From: Kiritimatiellia bacterium
GTDB lineage: Bacteria; Verrucomicrobiota; Kiritimatiellia; UBA8416; JADHWI01
Assembly (NCBI GenBank): GCA_016783565.1
Contig: JADHWI010000001.1
Span: 1 to 64,000 of the forward strand
Direction: 5' to 3'
Length of the DNA: 64,000 nt
Part shown: positions 41,716 through 51,037 of the stretch, piece by piece
Numbering within the stretch: the stretch's first letter is position 1
Layout: each line of letters begins with the position of its first letter
Made by a program: the position numbers and the translations under genes
Notes under the pieces: generated by a model
Seen by the model: the letters and a program-made list of their open reading frames with translations, nothing else
Told to the model about the DNA's origin: nothing
Databases searched by the model: none

Positions 41716-42291
41716 GTGAAGATTGTTGTTGGTCTCGGCAACCCCGGAAAAGCATACGATCGGACACCGCACAATATCGGGTTCGACGTAATAGACCGGT
41801 TGGCAGAGCAACACGAGTGCAAGAGTCGCAGAATGTTGCGGTTCAAAGCCCGTGTTGCAAGGGCGAAGATTGAAGGCGAGGATACACTGCTCGTCAAACC
41901 GCAAACGTTCATGAATTTGAGCGGTCAGGCGGTCGCTCCTCTGGCGCGATACTACAAGGTCGCACCAGAAGACGTCATTGTCGTGGTCGACGATGCCGAC
42001 CTTCCGGCCAGATGCTTACGCATCCGACCGAATGGTGGCAGTGGAGGGCACCGGGGATTACAGTCCATTATGGACAACATGAGCAACCGTGGGTTCCCCC
42101 GGTTACGCGTGGGAATTGGCAGAAGGGAAAAGGACAAGACTTTAACTCGGCACGTGCTGAGCAAATTCAATGCCGACGAGTACAAAGCCATGCAAGGGGT
42201 TATTGATAGAGCCGCAGATGCGGTCATGAGCATACTGACAAGCGGTATCAATACCGCCATGAATGAATTTAACGGTCAAGTAGAGGATTAA
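41716..42291 (+). CDS. pth: Peptidyl-tRNA hydrolase
   Basis: 191 residues starting at GTG. IVVGLGNPGKAYDRTPHNIGFDVID holds the catalytic His and Asn, then LVKPQTFMNLSGQAV, VVVDDADLP and GGSGGHRGLQSIMDNM. It frees tRNA from stalled peptidyl-tRNA. The pair rplY-pth is conserved. rpsF follows 85 bp later. Confidence 0.97.
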   Translation: MKIVVGLGNPGKAYDRTPHNIGFDVIDRLAEQHECKSRRMLRFKARVARAKIEGEDTLLVKPQTFMNLSGQAVAPLARYYKVAPEDVIVVVDDADLPARCLRIRPNGGSGGHRGLQSIMDNMSNRGFPRLRVGIGRREKDKTLTRHVLSKFNADEYKAMQGVIDRAADAVMSILTSGINTAMNEFNGQVED

Positions 42292-42376
42292 GCCAAGGCT
42301 GAACCTGGCACATAAAAGAGTGTGCAAACAGGCACAGCAAGGCACAAAGACAGTAGTCAAAACAGGAGATGTACAG

Positions 42377-42745
42377 TTGAATACGTATGAAGCTATGATG
42401 ATTTTCTCTAACGTTTTAAAGGATAACGATCTGGATGCCGCAATGACCCGAGCACAAGAGGAAATTGAGCGCAACGGAGGCAAGGTCCAGCACGTCAAGG
42501 TGGTTGGCAAACGTACGTTTGCCCGGATCATGAACAAAAAGGAGTCCGGCGTGTATGTCTGGATGGCCTTTGATGCAGCCCCGGAATCCATCGTTTCCCT
42601 GAACAAGCGGTTCAAATTGAATGATGATCTATTTCGAGTACAGATTCTGAAGGCCGACGAAAACACCTTGACCAAGTACGCGCCAAAGCCCGAAGCAAAA
42701 GCAGAGGACGACGCGCCAAAAGACAAAGTAGTTGCTCAGGCCTAA
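42377..42745 (+). CDS. rpsF: Ribosomal protein S6, TTG start
   Basis: 122 residues. The TTG at 42377 is chosen because AGGAG lies exactly 8 nt upstream and translation begins NTYEAMMIFSNVL, the S6 N-terminus; the track's ATG at 42320 adds 19 unrelated residues. VVGKRTFARIMNKKESGVYVWMAFD and LNKRFKLNDDLFRVQILK are typical. A short acidic tail follows. S6 pairs with S18 in the 30S platform; the order rpsF-ssb-rpsR-rplI follows. Confidence 0.95.
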   Translation: MNTYEAMMIFSNVLKDNDLDAAMTRAQEEIERNGGKVQHVKVVGKRTFARIMNKKESGVYVWMAFDAAPESIVSLNKRFKLNDDLFRVQILKADENTLTKYAPKPEAKAEDDAPKDKVVAQA

Positions 42746-42778
42746 CGATTCTCTCGAGCTCTGAAAGGACAGAACAAC

Positions 42779-43258
42779 ATGCCATCAATGAACCGCGTTT
42801 ACCTGGCCGGGAACCTGACCAAGGACCCGGAAGTCAAGTACTTGCCGGACGGCACTGCCGTAGCGGACCTCAGCGTGGCCATTAATGAATCGTACCGGAA
42901 CCGGACCACAGGAGAGAATGTCGAGAAAACATGCTATGTGGATGTAGTCGCATGGCAAAAACAAGCTGAAACCTGCGGAAAATATCTATCAAAGGGATCT
43001 CCCGTACTGGTGGAAGGCCGCCTGCATCTGGATAAATGGGAAGCACAGGATGGCACCAAGCGCAGTCGCTTGCGTGTCCGTGCGCAACGCGTTCAGTTTC
43101 TTGGCTCGCCGCGAAAGGCTGAATTCTCCGATACAACGGTCAGCGCTCCTGCCGGAACGCCCGTCACTACGGAAACAAACAATACAAACACGGAACAACC
43201 GGCCCCACCCCCCGGACCGTCTGACAACTTGGGTGATGATGATAACCTGCCCTTTTAA
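42779..43258 (+). CDS. ssb: Single-stranded DNA-binding protein
   Basis: 159 residues. The OB fold reads MNRVYLAGNLTKDPEVKYLPDGTAVADLSVAINESYRN, then YVDVVAWQKQAETCGKYLSKGSPVLVEGRL and DGTKRSRLRVRAQRVQFLG. A flexible Pro/Thr/Asn linker leads to the acidic tip DDDNLPF that recruits repair and replication partners. It lies in the usual place between rpsF and rpsR; dnaB is three genes later. Confidence 0.97.
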   Translation: MPSMNRVYLAGNLTKDPEVKYLPDGTAVADLSVAINESYRNRTTGENVEKTCYVDVVAWQKQAETCGKYLSKGSPVLVEGRLHLDKWEAQDGTKRSRLRVRAQRVQFLGSPRKAEFSDTTVSAPAGTPVTTETNNTNTEQPAPPPGPSDNLGDDDNLPF

Positions 43259-43282
43259 GGGCCTGTCCACTGGAGGACATTA

Positions 43283-43516
43283 ATGAAAAGAATGCAGAAG
43301 AAACGCAGACCACGATTAGAGATGACGCTCAAGAAACAGTCTCGACATCTCGAGGGTATAAAAAACATTGGGTCCCAGGATTACGATCTACTGAGACGCT
43401 TTGTAACAGAACACGGGAAGATTATTCCCTCACGCCTGACAGGCGCATGTGCGAAACAACAACGGCAGATCAAGCGAGGCGTTCGTCGTGCTCGTCAAAT
43501 GGGCCTCATGGCCTGA
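43283..43516 (+). CDS. rpsR: Ribosomal protein S18
   Basis: 77 residues; basic throughout, with the S18 core IGSQDYDLLRRFVTEHGKIIPSRLTGACAKQQRQIKRGVRRARQMGLM. It has the usual T-G-x-C-x-K-x-Q-R-x pattern. GGAGGACATTA gives a strong ribosome-binding site. It forms a heterodimer with S6. Confidence 0.97.
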   Translation: MKRMQKKRRPRLEMTLKKQSRHLEGIKNIGSQDYDLLRRFVTEHGKIIPSRLTGACAKQQRQIKRGVRRARQMGLMA

Positions 43517-43588
43517 GTCAGCCAAACAAACACAAACCATAATACCGCCGCGTCATTTCACGCGATGGAAGATTTGAGGAAAAAAACA

Positions 43589-44038
43589 ATGGCTCAAGAA
43601 GTGCTTCTCATGGATAATGTCCCCAACCTGGGGTCCGAAGGCGATATCGTCACAGTGGCTGACGGTTATGCTCGCAACTATCTGTTGCCGAAAGATCTCG
43701 CTGCACCTGTAACGGAGGCGACACGCCGCCGTCTCGTTAAGCTGCAAGCGCAGCGCGCAGTACTGCGTGCTGAGCAAAAGAAAGAATCACAGGCCGTCGC
43801 AGATCGCCTGAAACAGGCATCCTGCACAATTGCTGTCAAAGCGGGAGAAGATCAGAAACTCTACGGATCAGTATCCACTGCAGATATTGCTGACGCACTC
43901 AATCAGCAGGGAATTGAGATTGATCGCCACGCCGTTATCCTTGAGAATCCCATCAAGGAATTGGGCTGCTACGACATCACCGTTAAGCTACCGCACGATG
44001 TCACAGCGACAATCAAGGTGTGGGTAGTCGAGGAGTAA
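43589..44038 (+). CDS. rplI: Ribosomal protein L9
   Basis: 149 residues from the ATG at 43589; the track's start at 43565 adds eight residues before the conserved EVLLMDNVPNLGSEGDIVTVADGYARNYLLPKDLA. GAGGA lies upstream. The N-domain, long connecting helix and C-domain (VSTADIADALNQQGIEIDRHAVIL) are all recognisable. It closes the rpsF-ssb-rpsR-rplI set; dnaB starts 6 bp after its stop. Confidence 0.96.
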   Translation: MAQEVLLMDNVPNLGSEGDIVTVADGYARNYLLPKDLAAPVTEATRRRLVKLQAQRAVLRAEQKKESQAVADRLKQASCTIAVKAGEDQKLYGSVSTADIADALNQQGIEIDRHAVILENPIKELGCYDITVKLPHDVTATIKVWVVEE

Positions 44039-44044
44039 AAACCC

Positions 44045-45487
44045 ATGGCGAACGAATCCGCGTCCCCTCCCAACCGGATCGACCGGATTCCACCGTATAG
44101 CGAAGAAGCCGAACGTGGCGTCCTGGGCTCCGTGCTTCTGGACGCCATGCGCGTTCTCGACCTATGCGTTGAAAGTCAGCTCGAAGCCGAATCGTTCTAC
44201 GTTCCCGCGCATCGGGTCATTTATACGACCCTGACCGAAATGATGCAGCAGGGCTCTGCGATCGATATCCTGACACTCACGGAGCGCTTGCGCGCCACAG
44301 ATCGTCTGGACTCCGTGGGCGGCGATGCCTCTCTCGATAGTCTCATCGACTCCACACCCACCGCTGCACATGCCGAATACTATATCGACATCGTGCGACA
44401 AAAACATCTTCTGCGGTCAATTATCACCTGTGCGCAAAAGGCTCAGCAGGAATGTTACGAATCCACTGATTCTGCCGATGTCATGCTCAGCCGTGCCGAA
44501 CAGGCCTTCCTGGACATTACCGAAAAACAACACGGTGTCATGGCGGCCTGGGACTCTGCCGTCAAAAGCACCATGTCTCAAATTGATACGATTCTGACCA
44601 GTCGCCGCGGCCTAACCGGAATCTCCAGCGGGTTTGCAAACCTGGACAAGAAGTTACTCGGACTGCGGGGCGGGGAAATGATCGTGCTTGCGGCACGACC
44701 CTCTATGGGCAAAACCTCGCTGGCCATGAACATTGTAGAAAATGTAGCGCTGGGCGTCGGGGATCCGGATGGACAGGCTCATCCCGTCGGCATTTTCAGT
44801 CTCGAAATGTCACAGGAATCCCTCGTCATGCGCATGCTGTGCTGCCACGCCGGAGTGTCATCCTTTGACCTCACGCGTGGTTTCCTCTCTAAATCAGCAC
44901 ATAAAAAATTGACTAATTCTGCATCCGTTCTGATGAAAATCCCCATCTTTCTGGACGACACCGGTGGACTCGACGTCACGGAACTGCGCGCGCGTGCGCG
45001 CCGCATGAAGAAGAAGAATGACGTTCAGCTTATTGTTATCGACTACCTCCAACTGCTCCATTCGCGCGAATACGCACGACAGGGCCGACAGATTGAGACC
45101 TCGCATATCTCTGGAAACATCAAAGCCATGGCTAAAGAACTGAAGATTCCTATTCTGGTGCTCAGTCAGCTTAGCCGTGCCCCGGAACAACGCGACAAGA
45201 GCGGAAAACCCAAACTCTCAGACCTGCGTGATTCCGGAGCAATCGAACAAGATGCCGATGTAGTCTGCATGTTGCGTAGACCCTGCAAATATCCAGACGA
45301 CGAAGAATCAGAGGATGAGACCCTGGCTATTATTGATGTCGCCAAACAACGAAACGGGCCAACCGGAGAAGTCCGGCTGAATTTTGAAGATACCCTGACA
45401 CGATTCCGTGATCGAGAGCACGGGGTGGATGGCTCCGACGAGATGGCTGACTTTGTTCCTGCAGACGAGGAGATGGACCCCGCATGA
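44045..45487 (+). CDS. dnaB: Replicative DNA helicase
   Basis: 480 residues. N-domain PPYSEEAERGVLGSVLLDAMRVLD; RecA-like core with SSGFANLDKKLLGLRGGEMIVLAARPSMGKTSLAMNIVENV (Walker A), GIFSLEMSQESLVMRML, LIVIDYLQLL (Walker B), and ILVLSQLSRAPEQRDKSGKPKLSDLRDSGAIEQDADVV. It is the hexameric fork helicase. The rplI-dnaB order is common. The stop overlaps bamA by four bases. Confidence 0.97.
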   Translation: MANESASPPNRIDRIPPYSEEAERGVLGSVLLDAMRVLDLCVESQLEAESFYVPAHRVIYTTLTEMMQQGSAIDILTLTERLRATDRLDSVGGDASLDSLIDSTPTAAHAEYYIDIVRQKHLLRSIITCAQKAQQECYESTDSADVMLSRAEQAFLDITEKQHGVMAAWDSAVKSTMSQIDTILTSRRGLTGISSGFANLDKKLLGLRGGEMIVLAARPSMGKTSLAMNIVENVALGVGDPDGQAHPVGIFSLEMSQESLVMRMLCCHAGVSSFDLTRGFLSKSAHKKLTNSASVLMKIPIFLDDTGGLDVTELRARARRMKKKNDVQLIVIDYLQLLHSREYARQGRQIETSHISGNIKAMAKELKIPILVLSQLSRAPEQRDKSGKPKLSDLRDSGAIEQDADVVCMLRRPCKYPDDEESEDETLAIIDVAKQRNGPTGEVRLNFEDTLTRFRDREHGVDGSDEMADFVPADEEMDPA

Positions 45488-47826
45488 AGCAATACACCCT
45501 CACCCTCTTTCTAGTCCTTCTAAGTGCAACGTGCATTCCCCTGCAAAGCCGTGCGGCTTCACGAACGGTACGCGAAATCCGCTTTGTCAATCATGCTCAG
45601 GGCACCCTTAACACCAGTGTCATCAATGCACACACCAAGGCTCGTACGGGAGAAGAACTCGGACGCAATACCATTGCTCATGATGTCCGCGCCTTGCTGG
45701 ATACAGGACTGTTTTCCGACGTCAAAGTCTCTATCATCCCTCACGACGATGGCGTCATACTGGTCTACGGGTTTGTCAACCGCTGGACGCTTATGGAGCC
45801 TATCGAAGTCAAAGGCCAGGACCGTTTGCGTGCCCGACGCATTCGCAACCTGGTTAACCTGTCACCGGGTGATCTTGTTGACGATCAGGTTCTCGGAGCA
45901 CATACCCGTGCTCTCGTCGATGAATATGCTCGTTACCACTACAACCACGCCAAGATCTCCTGGACCATTCATCCCGTAAACAAGGATCTGTCCCAAGCAC
46001 GCGTGAGGCTGACCATTAACGAAGGCCGCAAAGAAAAGGTGCGAAAATTCGGCATTCAGGGCAATCAGAGCATCAAACGTCGCGACCTTCTTGACACCGT
46101 ACACTACCCCAACTGGTGGAATCCATTCCGATTCTTCAAGAGCCTTGATTACGAGGCTGACGATCTAACCACATACCGGGTGGCTATGCAGGATGCCTAT
46201 CGGGATCGCGGTTATCTGGATACACACATCGCACCACTTCAGGTCACCCGCATCCCGGGCAAGAAACCCGTGATTCAGGTAAAGGTGCAGGAAGGCGAAC
46301 CCTATTATGTGGGGAAGGTCACCATCAGCGGCATCACGCTGTTTCCGCAACCAGACGTGGCACGAGCGGCTGCACGCGTCATAAAACCGGGCAACGTGGC
46401 ATCCATGCGAGCAATTGGCCATGCTGCATCCGCCATTCGCGATTATTACGAGTCAAAAGGCTACCTGCGCACTCGCGTTGCACACACCTTGACTCCGCAT
46501 GAGGACAACCATACAACGGACATTCATTTCACGGTGAAAGAGGGTGTGCTGACTCATCTTCGCAACATACTGATTCAGGGAAACGATCGTACGCGCGATA
46601 AAGTACTGCGCCGCGAGCTGCTCGCTTATCCCGGGGAAATCTATGACGGTGTCAAAGTGCGGCGAAGCGAGAATCGGCTGCGTAACCTCGGCTTCTTCTC
46701 TCGGGTGGATGCGCTGCCCCTGGACACCGCATGGGAGAACCAGAAGGATTTGCTTATTGATGTGGAAGAGAAACCAACCGGCCAGTTCATGGTCGGTGCC
46801 GGCTTTTCAAGCATCGACAAAGCCATCGGGTTCCTTGAAGTTTCGCAGGGGAATTTTGATCTCAAAAACTGGCCCCGCTTTACAGGCGGAGGCCAGAAGC
46901 TCCGACTGCGCGGTGAACTCGGAAAAAGACGGACCGAATTTGATATCTCATTTGTTGAGCCCTGGTTCCTGGACCGAAAACTGGCACTCGGGTTCGACCT
47001 GTACCGCAGTGAAGTCGACTACGATGAATATGATCTCAAGCGCACAGGCTTCTCCCCTTCCCTGGCCAAATCACTGCCGGGACGCAACCGCATCGAACTG
47101 CGCTACCGCATCGAAACCCGGGAAGTGACAGACACCTCCGACACCAATCAATATGTCGTAGTGGAAAGCGAAGAGCCCTACAGCTTTAACCGCGTTGAGG
47201 ACACCATGCAAAGTTCATTCCGGCTGACGTTTTTGCACGACACCCGGAATCGCTCCTTTGTTCCCACACGTGGAACACGCGCCTCCGTCTTCTATGAGAT
47301 GGCCGGTGGGCTTTTTGGCGGGGATGCCGAACTCTACCGAATCGGAACACGTTGGAACCAATTTTTCTCGCCCTGGTTGAGCCATGTCATCTCTCTCCGT
47401 TTCCGGTACGAAGTCGTGGAAGAGTATGGCGATTCATATGATTTGAGCATTTCGGATCGGCTTTTTCTTGGCGGCGGTCGCAGCTTGCGTGGCTTTGAAT
47501 ACCGAGACGTGGGGCCCAAGGCCGTTCCTGTAGGTTCCAGCGCCACCACCGATTATCGTCCAGTGGGAGGAAAGAGCCTCGCATTTGCCAGTGCAGAGTA
47601 TACGATACCCATCGTTAAAGGTATCCGTCTCGCAGGCTTCGTGGACGCAGGCAATGTCTGGACAGATGCCTATGAAATACAACCAGATGACATTGCATCA
47701 ACTGCGGGCATTGGGTTTCGTTTCGACCTGCCGGGATTCCCCATTCGCATTGACCGTGCCTGGGTTATTGACTCGGATGACGAACTGACCGAGGAAGATC
47801 CCTGGGTATTCTGGATCGGATATTAA
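45484..47826 (+). CDS. bamA: Outer-membrane assembly factor BamA
   Basis: 780 residues. Signal peptide (LTLFLVLLSATCIPLQSRA), then five POTRA-like repeats (first VREIRFVNHAQGTLN, later KVTISGITLFPQPDV and LRNILIQGNDRTRDKVLRRELLAYPGE), then a 16-strand Omp85 barrel with VEEKPTGQFMVGAGFSS, the VRGF-like SLRGFEYRDVGPK loop, and terminal WVFWIGY. It inserts beta-barrel proteins, so it should handle the two barrels encoded at 28.7-30.4 kb. It begins in the dnaB stop (ATGA) and heads bamA-ompH-lpxD. Confidence 0.95.
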   Translation: MKQYTLTLFLVLLSATCIPLQSRAASRTVREIRFVNHAQGTLNTSVINAHTKARTGEELGRNTIAHDVRALLDTGLFSDVKVSIIPHDDGVILVYGFVNRWTLMEPIEVKGQDRLRARRIRNLVNLSPGDLVDDQVLGAHTRALVDEYARYHYNHAKISWTIHPVNKDLSQARVRLTINEGRKEKVRKFGIQGNQSIKRRDLLDTVHYPNWWNPFRFFKSLDYEADDLTTYRVAMQDAYRDRGYLDTHIAPLQVTRIPGKKPVIQVKVQEGEPYYVGKVTISGITLFPQPDVARAAARVIKPGNVASMRAIGHAASAIRDYYESKGYLRTRVAHTLTPHEDNHTTDIHFTVKEGVLTHLRNILIQGNDRTRDKVLRRELLAYPGEIYDGVKVRRSENRLRNLGFFSRVDALPLDTAWENQKDLLIDVEEKPTGQFMVGAGFSSIDKAIGFLEVSQGNFDLKNWPRFTGGGQKLRLRGELGKRRTEFDISFVEPWFLDRKLALGFDLYRSEVDYDEYDLKRTGFSPSLAKSLPGRNRIELRYRIETREVTDTSDTNQYVVVESEEPYSFNRVEDTMQSSFRLTFLHDTRNRSFVPTRGTRASVFYEMAGGLFGGDAELYRIGTRWNQFFSPWLSHVISLRFRYEVVEEYGDSYDLSISDRLFLGGGRSLRGFEYRDVGPKAVPVGSSATTDYRPVGGKSLAFASAEYTIPIVKGIRLAGFVDAGNVWTDAYEIQPDDIASTAGIGFRFDLPGFPIRIDRAWVIDSDDELTEEDPWVFWIGY

Positions 47827-47843
47827 CCAAAAGGAAAAAAACA

Positions 47844-48425
47844 ATGAACATGCGTAAACTGATTATCTTGAGTTTTCTGGCAGCACTGCTGACTCCACTT
47901 TCACACAGCTTGGCGGAGAATACCAAAATTGGCGTTGTCGATATGGCTAAAATCTTCAACACCCATCCTGACACACGTACCGCCGAAGAGGCGATCGAGC
48001 AGAAAGTGAAAGAATTTGAGCAAGAACGCAAAACCCTTCTCGAGAAATTTCAATCCGAGAAAGAGGCATACGATGCGGCTCGTAAAGATGCTCAGAACAA
48101 AGCCTGGAGTCAAAGTGTTCGCACCGAAAAAGAAACTCTTGTTGCAGCCAAACGAGAAGTACTGCGCGATCTGGAGCAACAAATGCGAGAGACATTTGAA
48201 TTCCGACAAAAACAGGTATCTGATCAGCGCCTTCGCTCCCGCCAACGAATTATAGAAAAGATCAAGACGCTCATTTCCGCATACGCCGCTAAAGAAGGCT
48301 ACACGATGATTCTCGACTTCAGCGAGACCGGCGCATCCGGGTTGACCTCCGTCGTATACCATGATGGGGCTAACAATATTACCGATGCCATCCTGATGCT
48401 CACGCGGACGAACGAAGAGGAGTAA
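47844..48425 (+). CDS. ompH: OmpH/Skp-family periplasmic chaperone
   Basis: 193 residues: signal peptide (KLIILSFLAALLTPLSHSLA), then the TKIGVVDMAKIFNTHPDTRTAEE start of the Skp core, long coiled-coil arms (EQKVKEFEQERKTLLEKFQSEKEAYDAA...), and a C-terminal return to the trimer core (YTMILDFSETGASGLTSVVYHD). It holds unfolded barrel proteins for BamA. Neighbours bamA and lpxD form the standard envelope cluster. Confidence 0.93.
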   Translation: MNMRKLIILSFLAALLTPLSHSLAENTKIGVVDMAKIFNTHPDTRTAEEAIEQKVKEFEQERKTLLEKFQSEKEAYDAARKDAQNKAWSQSVRTEKETLVAAKREVLRDLEQQMRETFEFRQKQVSDQRLRSRQRIIEKIKTLISAYAAKEGYTMILDFSETGASGLTSVVYHDGANNITDAILMLTRTNEEE

Positions 48426-48432
48426 GTCGATC

Positions 48433-49482
48433 ATGGATCTCAAAACCATTGCTGAAGAAATAGGCGGTCAAATTGAAGGCGGTCAGAACCTGGAAATCCT
48501 TGGATTGTCATCACTTGATGATGCCAAAGAAGGGGATCTATCATTCCTCATCAGCACAAAATATACAGATGCCGTGGCCTCCACGCACGCCTCAGCCGTC
48601 CTTGTGAATCAAGAATGGGAAGGCGAGTGCTCGGCAATCCTTGTTCGTGTGGACAATCCTAATGCGGCCTTCACAAAAGCCGCGCTACTCCTGAGCCCGC
48701 CACCCCCTCACTATACACAAGGCATACATGACACGGCCGTTGTTGCGGACGACGCAAAACTGGCGTCGGACGTCAGCGTGGGACCCCTTTGCGTCATTGA
48801 AAGTGGTGCATCCATTGCATCCGGAACAGTTCTTGTTGCCTCATGCTACATCGGTCACGGCTGTCACATCGGAGAAAATTGTCTGTTCTATCCGCACGTC
48901 ACATTGCGGGAACGCACCATTGTGGGCGACCGGGCGATCATTCACAGCGGCGCACAACTGGGTAGCGATGGCTTCGGTTATACACCCGTTGACGGGACGT
49001 GGGTCAAAGTGCCGCAAGTCGGTTACGTAGAACTGGGCGACGATGTTGAAATCGGTGCGAATACAACGATCGACCGCGCCCGTTTTGGCCGTACTATTAT
49101 CGAAGACGGCGTCAAACTCGACAACCTGGTACAAGTGGCACATAACGTGCGAATCGGTGCACACACAGCGCTTGCATCACAGGTCGGCATTGCGGGAAGT
49201 TGCAACATAGGATCAGGCGTACAAATGGCCGGACAAGTCGGCATCGCAGGACATCTGAACGTGGGCGATAATACCCTTGTCGGCGGTCAGGCGGGCATCA
49301 CAAAGAATATCCCCCCCGACAGTTTCGTTGTTGGATATCCTGCCCGCCCATTCAGAGAGGCACGACGTATAGATGCGCTGGTCCACCGACTTCCGAAACT
49401 CAAGGCACGAATTGATGCATTGGAAAAAAACATGCAAACGCTGATCACAAACGAAACAAACAAGGATGAGACGTCAGCATGA
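48433..49482 (+). CDS. lpxD: UDP-3-O-acylglucosamine N-acyltransferase
   Basis: 349 residues. N-terminal uridine-binding domain (GLSSLDDAKEGDLSFLISTKY), then left-handed beta-helix hexapeptide repeats (AKLASDVSVGPLCVIESGASIASGTVL...), with the catalytic His in VQVAHNVRIGAHT and acyl-binding GSDGFGYT. A C-terminal coiled coil follows. It makes lipid A, showing an LPS-type outer membrane. It overlaps galE by four bases. Confidence 0.95.
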   Translation: MDLKTIAEEIGGQIEGGQNLEILGLSSLDDAKEGDLSFLISTKYTDAVASTHASAVLVNQEWEGECSAILVRVDNPNAAFTKAALLLSPPPPHYTQGIHDTAVVADDAKLASDVSVGPLCVIESGASIASGTVLVASCYIGHGCHIGENCLFYPHVTLRERTIVGDRAIIHSGAQLGSDGFGYTPVDGTWVKVPQVGYVELGDDVEIGANTTIDRARFGRTIIEDGVKLDNLVQVAHNVRIGAHTALASQVGIAGSCNIGSGVQMAGQVGIAGHLNVGDNTLVGGQAGITKNIPPDSFVVGYPARPFREARRIDALVHRLPKLKARIDALEKNMQTLITNETNKDETSA

Positions 49483-50450
49483 AGGTGTTCGTTACAGGCG
49501 GAGCAGGCTACATCGGCAGCGTCACCACAGAACTCTTACTGAACAAAGGGCACGACGTCGTGGTATTCGACAGCCTGGAACGTGGTCACCGGTCAGCCAT
49601 TGATGATCGCGCCACGTTTGAGCAGGGAAACCTCCGCGACAAAGAAGCCATCTGTACCGTCATGCAACAGACCAAACCCGATGCTGTCCTGCATTTCGCA
49701 GCCTACGCATTGGTTGGGGAATCGATGGAAGATCCCGGCATGTATTACCGCAACAATGTCATCGGAGGCATCAACCTTGCGGATGCAATGCAAAAGGCAG
49801 AAATCAACAAGATCGTCTTTTCCTCAACCTGCGCAACCTATGGCCAGCCTGATCGTGTGCCCATCACGGAAGACACGCTTCAGCGCCCGGAAAATCCCTA
49901 TGGCGAGTCGAAATTGGCTTTTGAAAAAGCGCTTCGTTGGTACCAGGATATCCATGGCATCCAATCCGTCTTTCTGCGCTATTTCAACGCCTGCGGCGCC
50001 ACGGAGAAATTCGGAGAAGACCACGCACCTGAAACACACCTGATCCCGCTCATTCTACAGGTTGCCCTTGGACAACGTGAACACATTTCGATCTTCGGCG
50101 AAGACTATGAGACCCCTGACGGAACCTGCCTGCGCGACTACATCCATATTGTCGATCTGGCACAGGCACACATCCTGGCCTTGACGGGCGATCATTCCGG
50201 TCCATTCAACCTTGGGACAGGAACAGGATACTCCGTCAAAGAGGTCATTGATATGGCCCGCGAAGTGACCGGCCATGAAATCCCGGCCGTCATTGCCCCC
50301 CGCCGCCCCGGCGATCCTCCTCGACTTGTTGCAGGCAACGAAAAAGCAAAAACTATTCTCGGATGGAAACCGAAGCTTGATGACTTGCGAAAGATCATCG
50401 AAAGTGCATGGCAATGGCACCAGGAACACCCGAATGGGTATGAAGACTAA
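49479..50450 (+). CDS. galE: UDP-glucose 4-epimerase
   Basis: 323 residues, extended SDR. FVTGGAGYIGSVTTELLL is the NAD loop, FSSTCATYGQP and NPYGESKLAFEKAL provide the catalytic Ser/Thr and Tyr-x3-Lys, and CLRDYIHIVDLAQAHILAL, FNLGTGTGYSVKEVI are family markers. It supplies UDP-galactose for surface glycans, consistent with its place right after lpxD. Translation is coupled by the four-base overlap. Confidence 0.93.
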   Translation: MKVFVTGGAGYIGSVTTELLLNKGHDVVVFDSLERGHRSAIDDRATFEQGNLRDKEAICTVMQQTKPDAVLHFAAYALVGESMEDPGMYYRNNVIGGINLADAMQKAEINKIVFSSTCATYGQPDRVPITEDTLQRPENPYGESKLAFEKALRWYQDIHGIQSVFLRYFNACGATEKFGEDHAPETHLIPLILQVALGQREHISIFGEDYETPDGTCLRDYIHIVDLAQAHILALTGDHSGPFNLGTGTGYSVKEVIDMAREVTGHEIPAVIAPRRPGDPPRLVAGNEKAKTILGWKPKLDDLRKIIESAWQWHQEHPNGYED

Positions 50451-50485
50451 ACCCACGGCAACCCACTGCCGAACAAAATTAAGAG

Positions 50486-51037
50486 ATGGCAGTGCCTACA
50501 GTACGTGAAGATAATGAACCGAAAGATTTACTCGCTGCAGAAGTGGGATCTCTGCTGCGGAAGCAAAAGCTGAAGCTGGCAACCGCAGAATCGTGTACGG
50601 CGGGGCTGATCGCTCACCGCATTGCCCGCATTAGCGGCAGCTCGGACTATCTTCTGGGTGGGATCATTGCCTATGCCAATGCGATCAAAGTTCGCCTGCT
50701 TGCGGTTCAGGCTACTGACATCGAGGTACAAGGGGCCGTCAGCGAGACCGTGGCAAGGCAAATGGCCTTGGGTGCTTGCACCGCAACTGATGCCGACGTC
50801 GCAGTTGCCATCTCAGGGATTATGGGCCCCACGGGTGGGTCAAAGGAGAAACCGGTAGGGTTAGCCTATATCAGCGTGGCAACACCGGAACAATGTAATG
50901 TCAAACAGATACAAAACAGTGGGACAAGAGAAGAGTTGCAGTGGGTAAGTAGCGACGCTGCACTTGTGTTCCTACGAGACATCTTAACTAAACGAGGAGA
51001 TGAAAATGGCGAAAGAACCAGAAAAAGAATATCCTAA
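50486..51037 (+). CDS. pncC: CinA C-terminal-type nicotinamide-nucleotide amidase
   Basis: 183 residues. Only the CinA C-terminal domain is present: [58 protein letters not shown] and [26 protein letters not shown]. It deamidates NMN in pyridine nucleotide salvage. The last 11 codons overlap recA by 32 bases. A cinA-recA arrangement is widespread, often in one transcript. Confidence 0.92.
   Translation: MAVPTVREDNEPKDLLAAEVGSLLRKQKLKLATAESCTAGLIAHRIARISGSSDYLLGGIIAYANAIKVRLLAVQATDIEVQGAVSETVARQMALGACTATDADVAVAISGIMGPTGGSKEKPVGLAYISVATPEQCNVKQIQNSGTREELQWVSSDAALVFLRDILTKRGDENGERTRKRIS

Noticed and set aside
41547-41912. Leu/Ser/Phe-rich minus-strand ORFs
   Set aside because: They are mirror translations of the acidic Glu-rich tail of L25 and the start of pth.
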